A stretch of DNA of 64,000 nt from Nonomuraea sp. PA05 (lineage in GTDB: Bacteria > Actinomycetota > Actinomycetes > Streptosporangiales > Streptosporangiaceae), in the NCBI RefSeq assembly GCF_008086045.1, contig NZ_VSEY01000043.1:56834-120833 (forward strand), in the 5' to 3' direction. The notes under the pieces are model-generated. The model was given only the letters and a program-made list of their open reading frames with translations. It was not told the origin of the DNA and searched no databases. The position numbers were made by a program, and so were the translations under genes. Below, piece by piece: positions 57,444-64,000 of the stretch. The stretch's first letter is position 1; every line of letters begins with the position of its first letter.

Positions 57444-58418
57444 GTGGTGGAACAGGTTGAGCTGCGATTCGACCACGCCTCGCGAGCGGCCCAGACGCAC
57501 ACGAACCTCTCGGCGATCCGGCAGAGCTCCACCGGCCTCTGGGTGGCCGGCGACGAGACCGCCTCCTTCGAACATCTGACCTGGACCGGCGACCACTACG
57601 GCGACCAGCGCACCTTCATGCTGGCCGACTACATCGCCCTGCCCGCGGGCCCCGAGGACGAGGCCGACATCGAGGGCATGGCGCGGGCGAACGGCTACCT
57701 CTGGCTGGTCGGCTCGCACAGCCTGAAGCGCAGGAAGGTCAGGGCCAAGGACCCCGAGCGGGGCCCCGAGCGGCTGGCCACCCTGGTCAGGGAGGAGAAC
57801 CGCTTCATCCTGGCCCGCCTCCCCCTCGACCCCGGCACCGAGGAGCCGCGCAAGGGCTCCGTGCTGTCGGGCGGCCAGAGCCTCACCGCGCATCTGCGGA
57901 ACGATCCACATCTCGCGCCGTTCCTGGCCCTGCCGGGCAAGGACAACGGGCTCGACGTCGAGGGCATCGTGGTCACGCCGGACCGCATCTACCTCGGCCT
58001 GCGCGGGCCCGTCCTGCGGGGCTGGGCGGTGGTGCTGGAGCTGCGGGTCGAGGACGCGGGCAAGGGGCGGCTGCGGCTGAGCGAGCCGTACCGCAAGCAC
58101 TTCCTGAACCTGAGCGGGCTCGGCGTGCGCGACATGTGCCCGGACGGGAACGCGCTGCTGCTCCTGGCGGGGCCGACCATGGACCTCGACGGCCCGGTGC
58201 GGGTGGTGCGCTGGCGGCCCGGCGGCAAGCGGCAGGGCATCGTCCCCGCCGACGAGCTGGAGACGGTGCTGGAGCTGCCGTACGGCGTGGGCTGCGACCA
58301 TCCTGAGGGGCTGGCGCGGCTGTCGGACGGCAGGCTCATCGTGGTCTACGACAGCCCGTCACCCGCCAGGATCACCCCGGCGGGCGGCGTGATCGCGGAC
58401 GTCTTCAGAATCGGGTGA
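57444..58418 (+). CDS. DUF3616 domain protein
   Basis: A 324-residue predicted beta-propeller-like protein of the DUF3616 family. LSAIRQSSTGLWVAGDETASFEHL at the N-terminus, DIEGMARANGYLWLVGSHSLKRRK, GLDVEGIVVTPDRIYLGLRGPVLRG and HPEGLARLSDGRLIVVYDSP are family hallmarks. No signal peptide. Function not known. It starts at a GTG 44 bases from the divergent membrane protein and its end overlaps the convergent PTH2-type gene by 14 bases. Confidence 0.85.
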   Translation: MVEQVELRFDHASRAAQTHTNLSAIRQSSTGLWVAGDETASFEHLTWTGDHYGDQRTFMLADYIALPAGPEDEADIEGMARANGYLWLVGSHSLKRRKVRAKDPERGPERLATLVREENRFILARLPLDPGTEEPRKGSVLSGGQSLTAHLRNDPHLAPFLALPGKDNGLDVEGIVVTPDRIYLGLRGPVLRGWAVVLELRVEDAGKGRLRLSEPYRKHFLNLSGLGVRDMCPDGNALLLLAGPTMDLDGPVRVVRWRPGGKRQGIVPADELETVLELPYGVGCDHPEGLARLSDGRLIVVYDSPSPARITPAGGVIADVFRIG

Positions 58419-59214
58419 CGCGGCCCGCCAGCCAGGGCGCGTCGGCCACGAACGTGCACGACCCCGGCTCGATCTCGGTGAACCCCGCGTCACGCACCAC
58501 GGGCAGCCCGGCCGCCACCATGGCGTCGAACTGCTCCTGCCCGGCCGCCGTCCGCACGGACACCGCCAGGCCGCGCTCCCGCCAGGCCGCCCGCTCCCGG
58601 GCGTCGCTGGCCCACCAGGCGAGCTGGGCGGCGTGCCCGGCCTGCGCCATGGCCTTGCCCGCCGACATCTCCAGCGCCGGGTTGGCCCAGAGCACCGGCA
58701 CCCCGGCGGGCCCGGGCGCGGCGGTGCCGGTCGGTCCGGTGCCGGTCGGTCCAGTGCCGGTCGGTCCGGTGCCGGTCGGTCCAGTGCCGGTCGGTCCGGT
58801 GCCGGTCGGTCCAGTGCCGGTCGGTCCGGTGCCGGTCGGTCCAGTGCCGGTCGGTCCGGTGCCGGTCGGTTCGGTGTCGGTCAGCTCGGTGCCCGACACC
58901 TGGAGCCGGGCCAGGTCGCGCGGCCAGTCGTCGAGGGGCACGGGCGGGTGCACGCGCACCTCGGCGGTGCGGTGCTCGATCGTGCGGCCGGGCAGCGCGA
59001 CGGCGCGGCGCCACTCGGCGCCCCGCGCCCGCCGCACGACCTTGCGGATCTTCCCGGTGGACTGCCAGGCGCGCAGCTCCTCGGCGAACTCTCCCGGGTC
59101 GTCCAGCAGGCTCAGCACGGCCATGGCGGCCGCTTCCAGCGCGTCGGTACGCTCGGGCGGCGCGGCTCGCTCGATCCGCACGACCAGGGGCAGGACATAA
59201 AGCTCGGCGTTCAT
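58405..59214 (-). CDS. PTH2-type peptidyl-tRNA hydrolase domain protein with GTGPT repeat insertion
   Basis: A 269-residue protein. The C-terminal domain (about 165-269) has PTH2 signatures: MSAGKAMAQAGHAAQLAWW with Lys, Gln and His of the active site, and VVRDAGFTEIEPGSCTFVA. The N-terminal ~105 residues form a separate domain (LYVLPLVVRIERAAPPERTDALEAAAMAVL) found with PTH2 in actinomycetes. Between them lies a linker of about ten GTGPT repeats. PTH2 frees tRNA from stalled peptides, but this branch is not characterised. Its ATG overlaps the stop of the MFS gene (ATGA). Confidence 0.82.
   Translation of the reverse strand: MNAELYVLPLVVRIERAAPPERTDALEAAAMAVLSLLDDPGEFAEELRAWQSTGKIRKVVRRARGAEWRRAVALPGRTIEHRTAEVRVHPPVPLDDWPRDLARLQVSGTELTDTEPTGTGPTGTGPTGTGPTGTGPTGTGPTGTGPTGTGPTGTGPTGTGPTGTAAPGPAGVPVLWANPALEMSAGKAMAQAGHAAQLAWWASDARERAAWRERGLAVSVRTAAGQEQFDAMVAAGLPVVRDAGFTEIEPGSCTFVADAPWLAGRVTRF
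58724..58880. repeat. 15/30-bp minisatellite inside the PTH2-type gene
   Basis: About ten 15-bp units (GTGCCGGTCGGTCCG/CCA variants), mostly arranged as an exact 30-bp super-unit repeated four times, encode GTGPT on the minus strand. The near-identity at the DNA level points to recent expansion. Confidence 0.95.
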
Positions 59215-60461
59215 CGCCCTCTAGCATGCCCGATGGCCAGGGACATGCCGGCGGCCAGGAGGCACAGGGCGCCGGCGGCGTACCAGGCGAGGTCGTAGGC
59301 GCCCAGGTGGTCGCGGGTGAGCCCGGCCCCCACGGCCGCGATGGCGGCGCCGACCTGGTGGGAACCGAACACCCAGCCGAAGACCACGGCCCCGTCGGCC
59401 CCGTAGATCCGCCGGCACAGGGCGACCGTGGGCGGCACGGTGGCGACCCAGTCGAGCCCGTAGAAGATGATGAAGATCAGCATGCTGGGCTCGGTGGTGG
59501 CCGCGAACAGACCGGGCAGCACCATCAGCGACAGCCCGCGCAGGGCGTAGTAGACGCCGAGCAGCACCTTGGGGTCGACCTTGTCGCTGAGCCAGCCCGA
59601 GGCGATCGTGCCCGCGATGTCGAAGATGCCGATGATCGCCAGCAGGCCCGCGGCGACGGGCTCGGCCATGCCGTGGTCGTGAGCCGCGGGGATGAAGTGG
59701 GTGCCGACCAGGCCGTTCGTGCTGGCCCCGCAGATCGCGAAGCCGCCGGCGAGCAGCCAGAACGGCCGGGTCCGCGCGGCGGAGACGAGCACGGTGACGG
59801 CCCTGAGCGCCGCGTTGGTTCTGACAGGCTCCGGGCGCACCGCGCCGGGAGCCGCGCCGAGGGCGGTGGTGCCCACGTCCTCGGGACGATCGCGCAGCAG
59901 CCACCACACGAACGGCACCACGGCCAGCGCCGCCACGGCCACGGTCAGGGAGGCGAAGCGCCACCCGGGCCCCTGCGCGAGCTGGGCGAGCACCGGCAGG
60001 AACACGAGCTGCCCGGTCGCGCCGGCGGCGGTGAGCACGCCGGTCACCAGCCCGCGGTGGCGCACGAACCAGCGGTCCACCACGGTCGCCGCGAACACCA
60101 GCGCCATCGACCCCGTGCCCAGCCCGACCAGCACGCCCCAGCAGAGCAGGAGCTGCCAGCTCGCCGTCATCAGCACGGTGAGGCCGCTGCCCGCCGCGAT
60201 CAGCAGCAGCGCGACGGCGACCACGCGGCGCATGCCGAAGCGGTCCATGAGGGCGGCGGCGAAGGGGGCCGTCAGCCCGTAGAGCACCAGATTCACGGAG
60301 ACGGCCAGCGAGATGGTGCCGGCCGACCAGCCGAACTCCTCCTGCAGCGGGGTGATCAGCACGCCGGGGGTGGCGCGGAAGCCTGCCGACCCCAGGATCG
60401 CCACGAACGCGACGGCCGCGACGTACCAGGCCCGGTGCAGCCCTCGGCGGGTGGTGCTCAT
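59211..60461 (-). CDS. MFS transporter (monocarboxylate/oxalate-formate antiporter-like)
   Basis: A 416-residue 12-helix major facilitator. The first helix is AWYVAAVAFVAILGSAGF; GWSAGTISLAVSVNLVLYGLTAPFAAALMDRFGMRRV contains the loop 2-3 signature; the second half starts near residue 215. The pattern (FRATPGVLITPLQEEFGWS) is that of OFA/monocarboxylate-type carriers. The substrate is unknown. It is divergent from a GlxA-type regulator that probably controls it, and is translationally coupled to the downstream PTH2-type gene, an odd pairing. Confidence 0.9.
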   Translation of the reverse strand: MSTTRRGLHRAWYVAAVAFVAILGSAGFRATPGVLITPLQEEFGWSAGTISLAVSVNLVLYGLTAPFAAALMDRFGMRRVVAVALLLIAAGSGLTVLMTASWQLLLCWGVLVGLGTGSMALVFAATVVDRWFVRHRGLVTGVLTAAGATGQLVFLPVLAQLAQGPGWRFASLTVAVAALAVVPFVWWLLRDRPEDVGTTALGAAPGAVRPEPVRTNAALRAVTVLVSAARTRPFWLLAGGFAICGASTNGLVGTHFIPAAHDHGMAEPVAAGLLAIIGIFDIAGTIASGWLSDKVDPKVLLGVYYALRGLSLMVLPGLFAATTEPSMLIFIIFYGLDWVATVPPTVALCRRIYGADGAVVFGWVFGSHQVGAAIAAVGAGLTRDHLGAYDLAWYAAGALCLLAAGMSLAIGHARGR

Positions 60462-60538
60462 TGTCATCCGCCAATAGTGATTTATCCCCTTACATGGTCA
60501 CGAGTGGCCGGAAAGCCAATATGTGTAAGAATCCGGCC

Positions 60539-61495
60539 ATGGAACGTCATCGCGTCGCCGTCGTGGTGCTCGACCACTTCGCCCCGCTCGACCTCGGCGT
60601 GCCCGGCCAGGTGTTCTGGGCGGCGGAGACGGCGTCGGGCGAGAAGCTGTACGAGGTGGTCACCTGCTCGCAGGACCGCATGCCGGTGCGGTGCGGCGCG
60701 GGTTACAGCGTGCTGCCCGACCACGACCTGTCCGTGCTCGACACCGCCGACACCGTCGTGGTGCCCGGCATCCACGCGGGCCGCGCGATGAAGGACGGCA
60801 CGATCAAGGACCCGCTGCGGGAGGCCCTGCAAGCACGGCCGAGGACGATGTCGATCTGCACGGGCTCGTTCGTGCTGGCGGCGGCCGGTCTGCTCGACGG
60901 CCGCCCCGCCACCACGCACTGGCGGGAGGCCGCCCGCTTCGCCGAGCTCTTCCCGCAGGTCAAGCTGGACCCGGACGTGCTGTTCGTGGACGACGGCGAC
61001 GTGCTGACCTCGGCGGGCGTGGCCGCGGGCCTGGACCTGTGCCTGCACGTGGTCAGGCGCGACCACGGCAGCGAGGTGGCCAACCGGGCGGCCAGGCGCT
61101 GCGTCATGCCGCCGTGGCGGGACGGCGGCCAGGCCCAGTACATCGAACGGCCCCTGCCGTACGGCAGCGGCGGCGGCACGGCGGCCACCCGCGACTGGAT
61201 GCTCGCCCACCTCGACGCCCCGCTCGACCTGAACGCGCTGGCCGGGCACGCCAGGATGAGCGTGCGCACGTTCACCAGGCGCTTCCGCGAGGAGACCGGA
61301 CAGAGCCCGGCCAAGTGGCTGAACGGCCAGCGCGTGCAGCACGCCAGGCGGCTGCTGGAGACGACGGAGCTGGGCGTGGAGGAGGTGGCCAGGCGGGCGG
61401 GGTTCGGCACGGCGGTCTCGCTGCGACAGCACCTGCACGCGGCCGTGGGCGTGTCACCGCTCGCCTACCGCCACACCTTCCGCCGCACCCTCTGA
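60539..61495 (+). CDS. GlxA family transcriptional regulator
   Basis: A 318-residue DJ-1/PfpI plus AraC regulator, paralogous to that at 197-1174. The DJ-1 part has VVVLDHFAPLDLGVPGQVF and MSICTGSFVLAAAGLLDGR with the elbow Cys near 105; the AraC part is LDLNALAGHARMSVRTFTRRFREETGQSPAKWLNGQRVQHARRLLE and a second HTH. I chose the ATG at 60539 over upstream codons because the family starts at HRVAVVVLD. It is divergent from the MFS gene (77-base gap). Confidence 0.9.
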   Translation: MERHRVAVVVLDHFAPLDLGVPGQVFWAAETASGEKLYEVVTCSQDRMPVRCGAGYSVLPDHDLSVLDTADTVVVPGIHAGRAMKDGTIKDPLREALQARPRTMSICTGSFVLAAAGLLDGRPATTHWREAARFAELFPQVKLDPDVLFVDDGDVLTSAGVAAGLDLCLHVVRRDHGSEVANRAARRCVMPPWRDGGQAQYIERPLPYGSGGGTAATRDWMLAHLDAPLDLNALAGHARMSVRTFTRRFREETGQSPAKWLNGQRVQHARRLLETTELGVEEVARRAGFGTAVSLRQHLHAAVGVSPLAYRHTFRRTL

Positions 61496-61579
61496 TCCGC
61501 CGCGAACTCCCGATCACGCACTTTCCGGATCACTCAACCGCCCGGCTCTCTGAGGTGTCCTAAGGGGGCGGAGGTGCGA

Positions 61580-62074
61580 GTGGACGATCCGACGTTCGAG
61601 AACTTCGTGGCGCAGCGCCTGCCTGCGCTGTACCGCTACGCCATGGTCCTGACCCAGAACCGGCACGACGCCGAGGACCTGGTGCAGGAGGCGCTCACCC
61701 GCACCGGCCTGCGCTGGTCCGCCGTCAGGCGGAAGGACTCCCCCGAGGCGTACGTCCGCACGGCCATGATCCGCATCATGGCCAACCGCTGGCGGCGGCC
61801 CAGGCGCGAGGTCAGTGTGGCGGCGCCGCCCGAGACCGTGGCCGAGGACCTCGGTCTGGCACGCCTGCTGGACGACGCGGGAGTGCGTTCCCGGGTCGCC
61901 GAGCTGCCACCCCGTACGCGCGCCGTCCTGGTGCTGCGTTACGTCGAGGAGCGCAGCGACGAGGAGATCGCCCGGCTGCTGGGCTGCAGCCGGAGCAGCG
62001 TCAAGAGCCAGGCGTCGCGGGGGCTCGCCCGGCTCCGCGAGGCCGTCGACCGTACGGAGGTGGATCATGGATGA
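61580..62074 (+). CDS. SigE-family ECF sigma factor
   Basis: A 164-residue sigma-70 family factor of the actinobacterial SigE (TIGR02983) type. Region 2 is FENFVAQRLPALYRYAMVLTQNRHDAEDLVQEALTR and region 4 is LPPRTRAVLVLRYVEERSDEEIARLLGCSRSSVKSQASRGLARLR. GTG at 61580 has GGAGG five bases upstream; a GTG at 61574 adds two residues. Its stop is embedded in a duplicated junction with the membrane protein that follows, which may act as its anti-sigma factor. Confidence 0.9.
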   Translation: MDDPTFENFVAQRLPALYRYAMVLTQNRHDAEDLVQEALTRTGLRWSAVRRKDSPEAYVRTAMIRIMANRWRRPRREVSVAAPPETVAEDLGLARLLDDAGVRSRVAELPPRTRAVLVLRYVEERSDEEIARLLGCSRSSVKSQASRGLARLREAVDRTEVDHG

Positions 62075-62158
62075 CCCGAGGAACCGGCCTGCCACGCTGC
62101 CCGGTGCGGAGGTGCGGCATGGATGACCTGGAGAACCGGCTGGCCACGCTGCTCGGCG
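62055..62158 (+). repeat. 52-bp tandem duplication of a gene junction
   Basis: Two copies with period 52 bp (CGGAGG at 62055 and 62107; ATGGATGACC at 62067 and 62119). Each carries a ribosome binding site, a start codon and the first ~12 codons. The copies differ at several positions. Confidence 0.88.
62067..62126 (+). CDS. 19-codon relic ORF created by the start duplication
   Basis: The first copy's ATG opens a 19-residue frame (MDDPRNRPATLPG at the start) that overlaps the sigma factor stop and ends five bases inside the real gene, with GGAGG upstream. The 52-bp period shifts its frame. It may be translated and couple sigma factor to the next gene, or be a relic. Confidence 0.4.
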   Translation: MDDPRNRPATLPGAEVRHG

Positions 62159-63348
62159 AGGCCGGCGCGGGCGACCCGCCCCCCGGCCTGGCGGACCGGA
62201 TCCACCGGTCGGTGGCCACCCGGCGCAGGAACCGCCGCGCGTCCTGGCTGGCCGGGGTGTCCGGCGTGGCGGCGGTGCTCATCGCGGCGCCGCTGACACT
62301 GCGGGGCGGGGACGGCGAGACGGCCGCCACGGTCGCCCCCGAGCCCGCCGTCACGGTCGCTCCAGAACCGCGGCCCACCGTCACCATGACCGTCACCGGC
62401 TCGCCGCCGCCTTCGAACGGGCCCACACCCACGAGGACCATCACGGTCTCCCCCGGGCGGCCGCCCGGCACCCGGGCGTTCGAGGAGCGGCTGCGGACGG
62501 TCGTGGCGGTGACGAGCCTGGCCACGATCGGGGCCCGCACGGCGTCCGGCGAGCCGTTCGCCCCCGCGGCGCTCGGCTCCGACGGCACCGTGCTCGGCCT
62601 CACCCCCGGCGGGAAGGCGGCGCAGGCTCCCGCGAGCGGCGGCACGCCAGAGCGCGCGGGCTTCCCCGCGCAGGGGGGCCTGGGAGCGGCGGAAGGGCTG
62701 CGCACCTGGACGCAGGGCGGCGAGCAGCACTGCCGCACGGCCGACGGAGCCACGCGCACGATCAGCCCGCAGGGCGCCGACCCGGAGGCCCCCGTCTGGG
62801 TGGACGGCGGCGTGATCGCCGGCAGCGACGTCATGCGGCAGCCGTGGGTGTCCACGGGCTGCGCGAAGCCCGGCAAGACGATCACGGACGGGACGGCGGT
62901 GGCGTTCTCCTACCCCTACCTGTTCACCGTCGAGCCCGCCAACGCCAGGAAGCTGCGGATGGTGGACGTGCGGACGCTGAAGGTCGCGGCAGAGCAACCG
63001 CTGCCGGAAGGGGTGCGGCCGCAGACGATGGGCAAGCCCGCGCAGCAGTGGTACGCGGCCGCCACCGACACGGCGTTCGTCTGGGTGGCCGAGGGCATGC
63101 TGCACTCGGGGTCGTTCGGCGACTGGCGGTCGAAGAGGACGTTCGGCACGGTGCCGAAGCCCGGCAAGGGGAAGCAGGCCCGTATGACGGCCGGGGACCG
63201 GCTGGTCGTGTACACGACGGGCAGCCTCTCGCTGGTGCACGACCCGCGGACGGGTGTCACGCTCAAGCAGCCCGGCCTGGCGCTGGCGGCCGGCCCGTGG
63301 TTGTTGTGGCAGCAGGGCGGCGCCTACCGGCTGGCCCGCGTGCAGTGA
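62119..63348 (+). CDS. Membrane protein paired with the SigE-family factor, putative anti-sigma
   Basis: A 409-residue protein. The N-terminal ~45 residues are cytoplasmic (MDDLENRLATLLGEAG, ADRIHRSVATRRRNRR), one transmembrane helix follows (SWLAGVSGVAAVLIAAPLTL), then a Pro/Thr-rich stretch and a ~250-residue extracytoplasmic domain with beta-propeller-like strands (KLRMVDVRTLKV, LSLVHDPRTGVTLK). Position and topology suggest an anti-sigma or signal-sensing partner, though no zinc anti-sigma HxxxCxxC is seen. I chose the ATG at 62119 with GGAGG upstream; an in-frame ATG at 62071 overlapping the sigma stop is the alternative. Confidence 0.8.
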   Translation: MDDLENRLATLLGEAGAGDPPPGLADRIHRSVATRRRNRRASWLAGVSGVAAVLIAAPLTLRGGDGETAATVAPEPAVTVAPEPRPTVTMTVTGSPPPSNGPTPTRTITVSPGRPPGTRAFEERLRTVVAVTSLATIGARTASGEPFAPAALGSDGTVLGLTPGGKAAQAPASGGTPERAGFPAQGGLGAAEGLRTWTQGGEQHCRTADGATRTISPQGADPEAPVWVDGGVIAGSDVMRQPWVSTGCAKPGKTITDGTAVAFSYPYLFTVEPANARKLRMVDVRTLKVAAEQPLPEGVRPQTMGKPAQQWYAAATDTAFVWVAEGMLHSGSFGDWRSKRTFGTVPKPGKGKQARMTAGDRLVVYTTGSLSLVHDPRTGVTLKQPGLALAAGPWLLWQQGGAYRLARVQ

Positions 63349-63353
63349 GCGGT

Positions 63354-63935
63354 TCAGGAGGGCAGGCGCTTCTCGAACCAGTGGTGCGCGTAGCGCTCGT
63401 CGTTGAAGGCGGGCACCTCGGCGTACCCTGACGACCGGTAGAGGGCGATGGCCTCGGTGAGCGCCCGGTTGGTCTCCAGGCGCAGGGTGCGCACGCCCTG
63501 CCCGGCGGCGTGCGACTCCGCCTCGGCGAGCAGCCGGCGCCCCAGGCCCAGGCCCCGGGTGGACGGGGCGACCCACATGCGTTTGAGCTCGGCCGTCGCC
63601 GTCCCGGGGTGCAGCTTGAGCGCCACGCAGCCCACCGGCTCGGCGTGCAGCGTGGCGACGAGCAGCATCCCGGCGGGCGGGCACAGCTCGGCGTCGGTGG
63701 CCGGGAGGCTGCGCGCCGGGTCGAACCCGCCCTCGAAGCGGCCGCCCAGCTCGGTGACGTAGGACGTCAGGCAGTGGCGGGCGGCGGGATGGCGCGGGTC
63801 GAGCACGCCGACCTCCACCATGGACGCGGCGAGCAGGCGCTCGACCTCGGCCATCGCGCTCACCAGCCGCTCGCGCTGCCCGGCGGACAGCGGCGCGAGC
63901 ATGGCGGCGGCCGACTCGTCGGAGCGGCGGTCGAG
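63354..63935 (-). CDS. Truncated bifunctional MarR/GNAT protein (acetyltransferase half)
   Basis: The visible part is a GNAT acetyltransferase with the acetyl-CoA motif ELKRMWVAPSTRGLGLGRRLLAEAE and C-terminal GYAEVPAFNDERYAHHWFEKRL. An ATG at 63902 gives 182 residues, but the frame continues upstream without a stop, reading LDRRSDESAAA before LAPLSAGQRERLVSAMAEVERLL, the linker that joins an N-terminal MarR domain to GNAT in bifunctional proteins. The MarR part is missing because the sequence degenerates into G/C runs at the window end. Treat as partial at its 5' end. Confidence 0.8.
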   Translation of the reverse strand, partial: LDRRSDESAAAMLAPLSAGQRERLVSAMAEVERLLAASMVEVGVLDPRHPAARHCLTSYVTELGGRFEGGFDPARSLPATDAELCPPAGMLLVATLHAEPVGCVALKLHPGTATAELKRMWVAPSTRGLGLGRRLLAEAESHAAGQGVRTLRLETNRALTEAIALYRSSGYAEVPAFNDERYAHHWFEKRLPS

Positions 63936-64000
63936 CCCCCGCCCCCCCGGGGCGCCCCCCGGGGGGGGGCTGGGGGGGGGGGCGCGCCCCGCGGGGCCCG
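63936..64000. other. G/C homopolymer-rich contig end
   Basis: The last ~65 bases are long runs of C and G with little information. They interrupt an otherwise good coding frame, so sequencing or assembly error at a contig end is more likely than biology. Confidence 0.75.

Overview
The window looks like chromosomal DNA from a high-GC filamentous actinomycete, most likely Streptosporangiaceae and Nonomuraea-like. The inference rests on very GC-rich third codon positions, frequent GTG/TTG starts, a likely 10-methyl fatty acid (tuberculostearate-type) gene pair, a GuaB1-type GMP reductase, an F420-dependent oxidoreductase, ECF41 and SigE-type sigma factors, and many P450s and secreted polysaccharide-degrading enzymes. 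No tRNA, rRNA, transposase, prophage or CRISPR array was seen. The last ~65 bases are runs of G and C and look like a contig-end artefact; the last gene is cut there.

Layout. 0-7 kb: a GlxA-type regulator with a cysteine hydrolase, two secreted GH43/AbfB arabinan-degrading enzymes behind a LacI-type operator, a nucleotidyltransferase and a MalY-type C-S lyase. 7-16.7 kb: tricorn protease, small membrane protein, F420 oxidoreductase, leuS with a leucine-codon leader peptide and attenuator, and a proline-rich membrane protein. 16.7-24.8 kb: two paralogous CYP125/124-like P450s sharing a promoter/operator motif, an RNA methyltransferase, an alpha/beta hydrolase, a GMC oxidoreductase and a FadD-type acyl-CoA ligase. 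25-28.4 kb: HAD hydrolase, aminoglycoside-type phosphotransferase, secreted CE1 esterase with CBM2, and a 50-aa gene. 28.4-34.3 kb: zinc-finger/HTH protein, tmsB-tmsA, 2-hydroxyacid dehydrogenase and a membrane Ser/Thr kinase. 34.4-38.9 kb: alpha-methylacyl-CoA racemase overlapping a CYP142-like P450, then an FAD monooxygenase and its divergent TetR with two tandem operators. 39-45.9 kb: guaB1, SDR, FKBP, ATP-dependent DNA ligase, an RlpA-domain protein and small conserved proteins. 45.9-52.3 kb: an epoxide hydrolase/SnoaL operon, an SDR pseudogene, a DUF4192 protein, and an SDR/ECF41 sigma pair with matching divergent promoters. 52.3-64 kb: EI24 protein, Maf, DUF937, ftsH, a PTH2-type hydrolase carrying a minisatellite, MFS transporter, a second GlxA-type regulator, a SigE-type sigma factor with a membrane partner, and a truncated (MarR-)GNAT protein.

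How the genes may work together. The P450, GMC oxidoreductase, FadD, racemase and CYP142-like genes together suggest oxidation and CoA-activation of sterol or branched lipid side chains; this is inference from family membership. tmsB/tmsA should make 10-methyl branched membrane fatty acids. The GH43 enzymes and the CE1-CBM2 esterase point to hemicellulose degradation.

The most striking features that are not genes are (i) a complete-looking leucine attenuator in front of leuS, (ii) two matching ECF41-type promoters facing away from each other, (iii) tandem TetR operators, and (iv) about a dozen short tandem-repeat arrays (11-52 bp units). Several arrays copy a gene's end, ribosome binding site or start codon, and those inside genes use units divisible by three.
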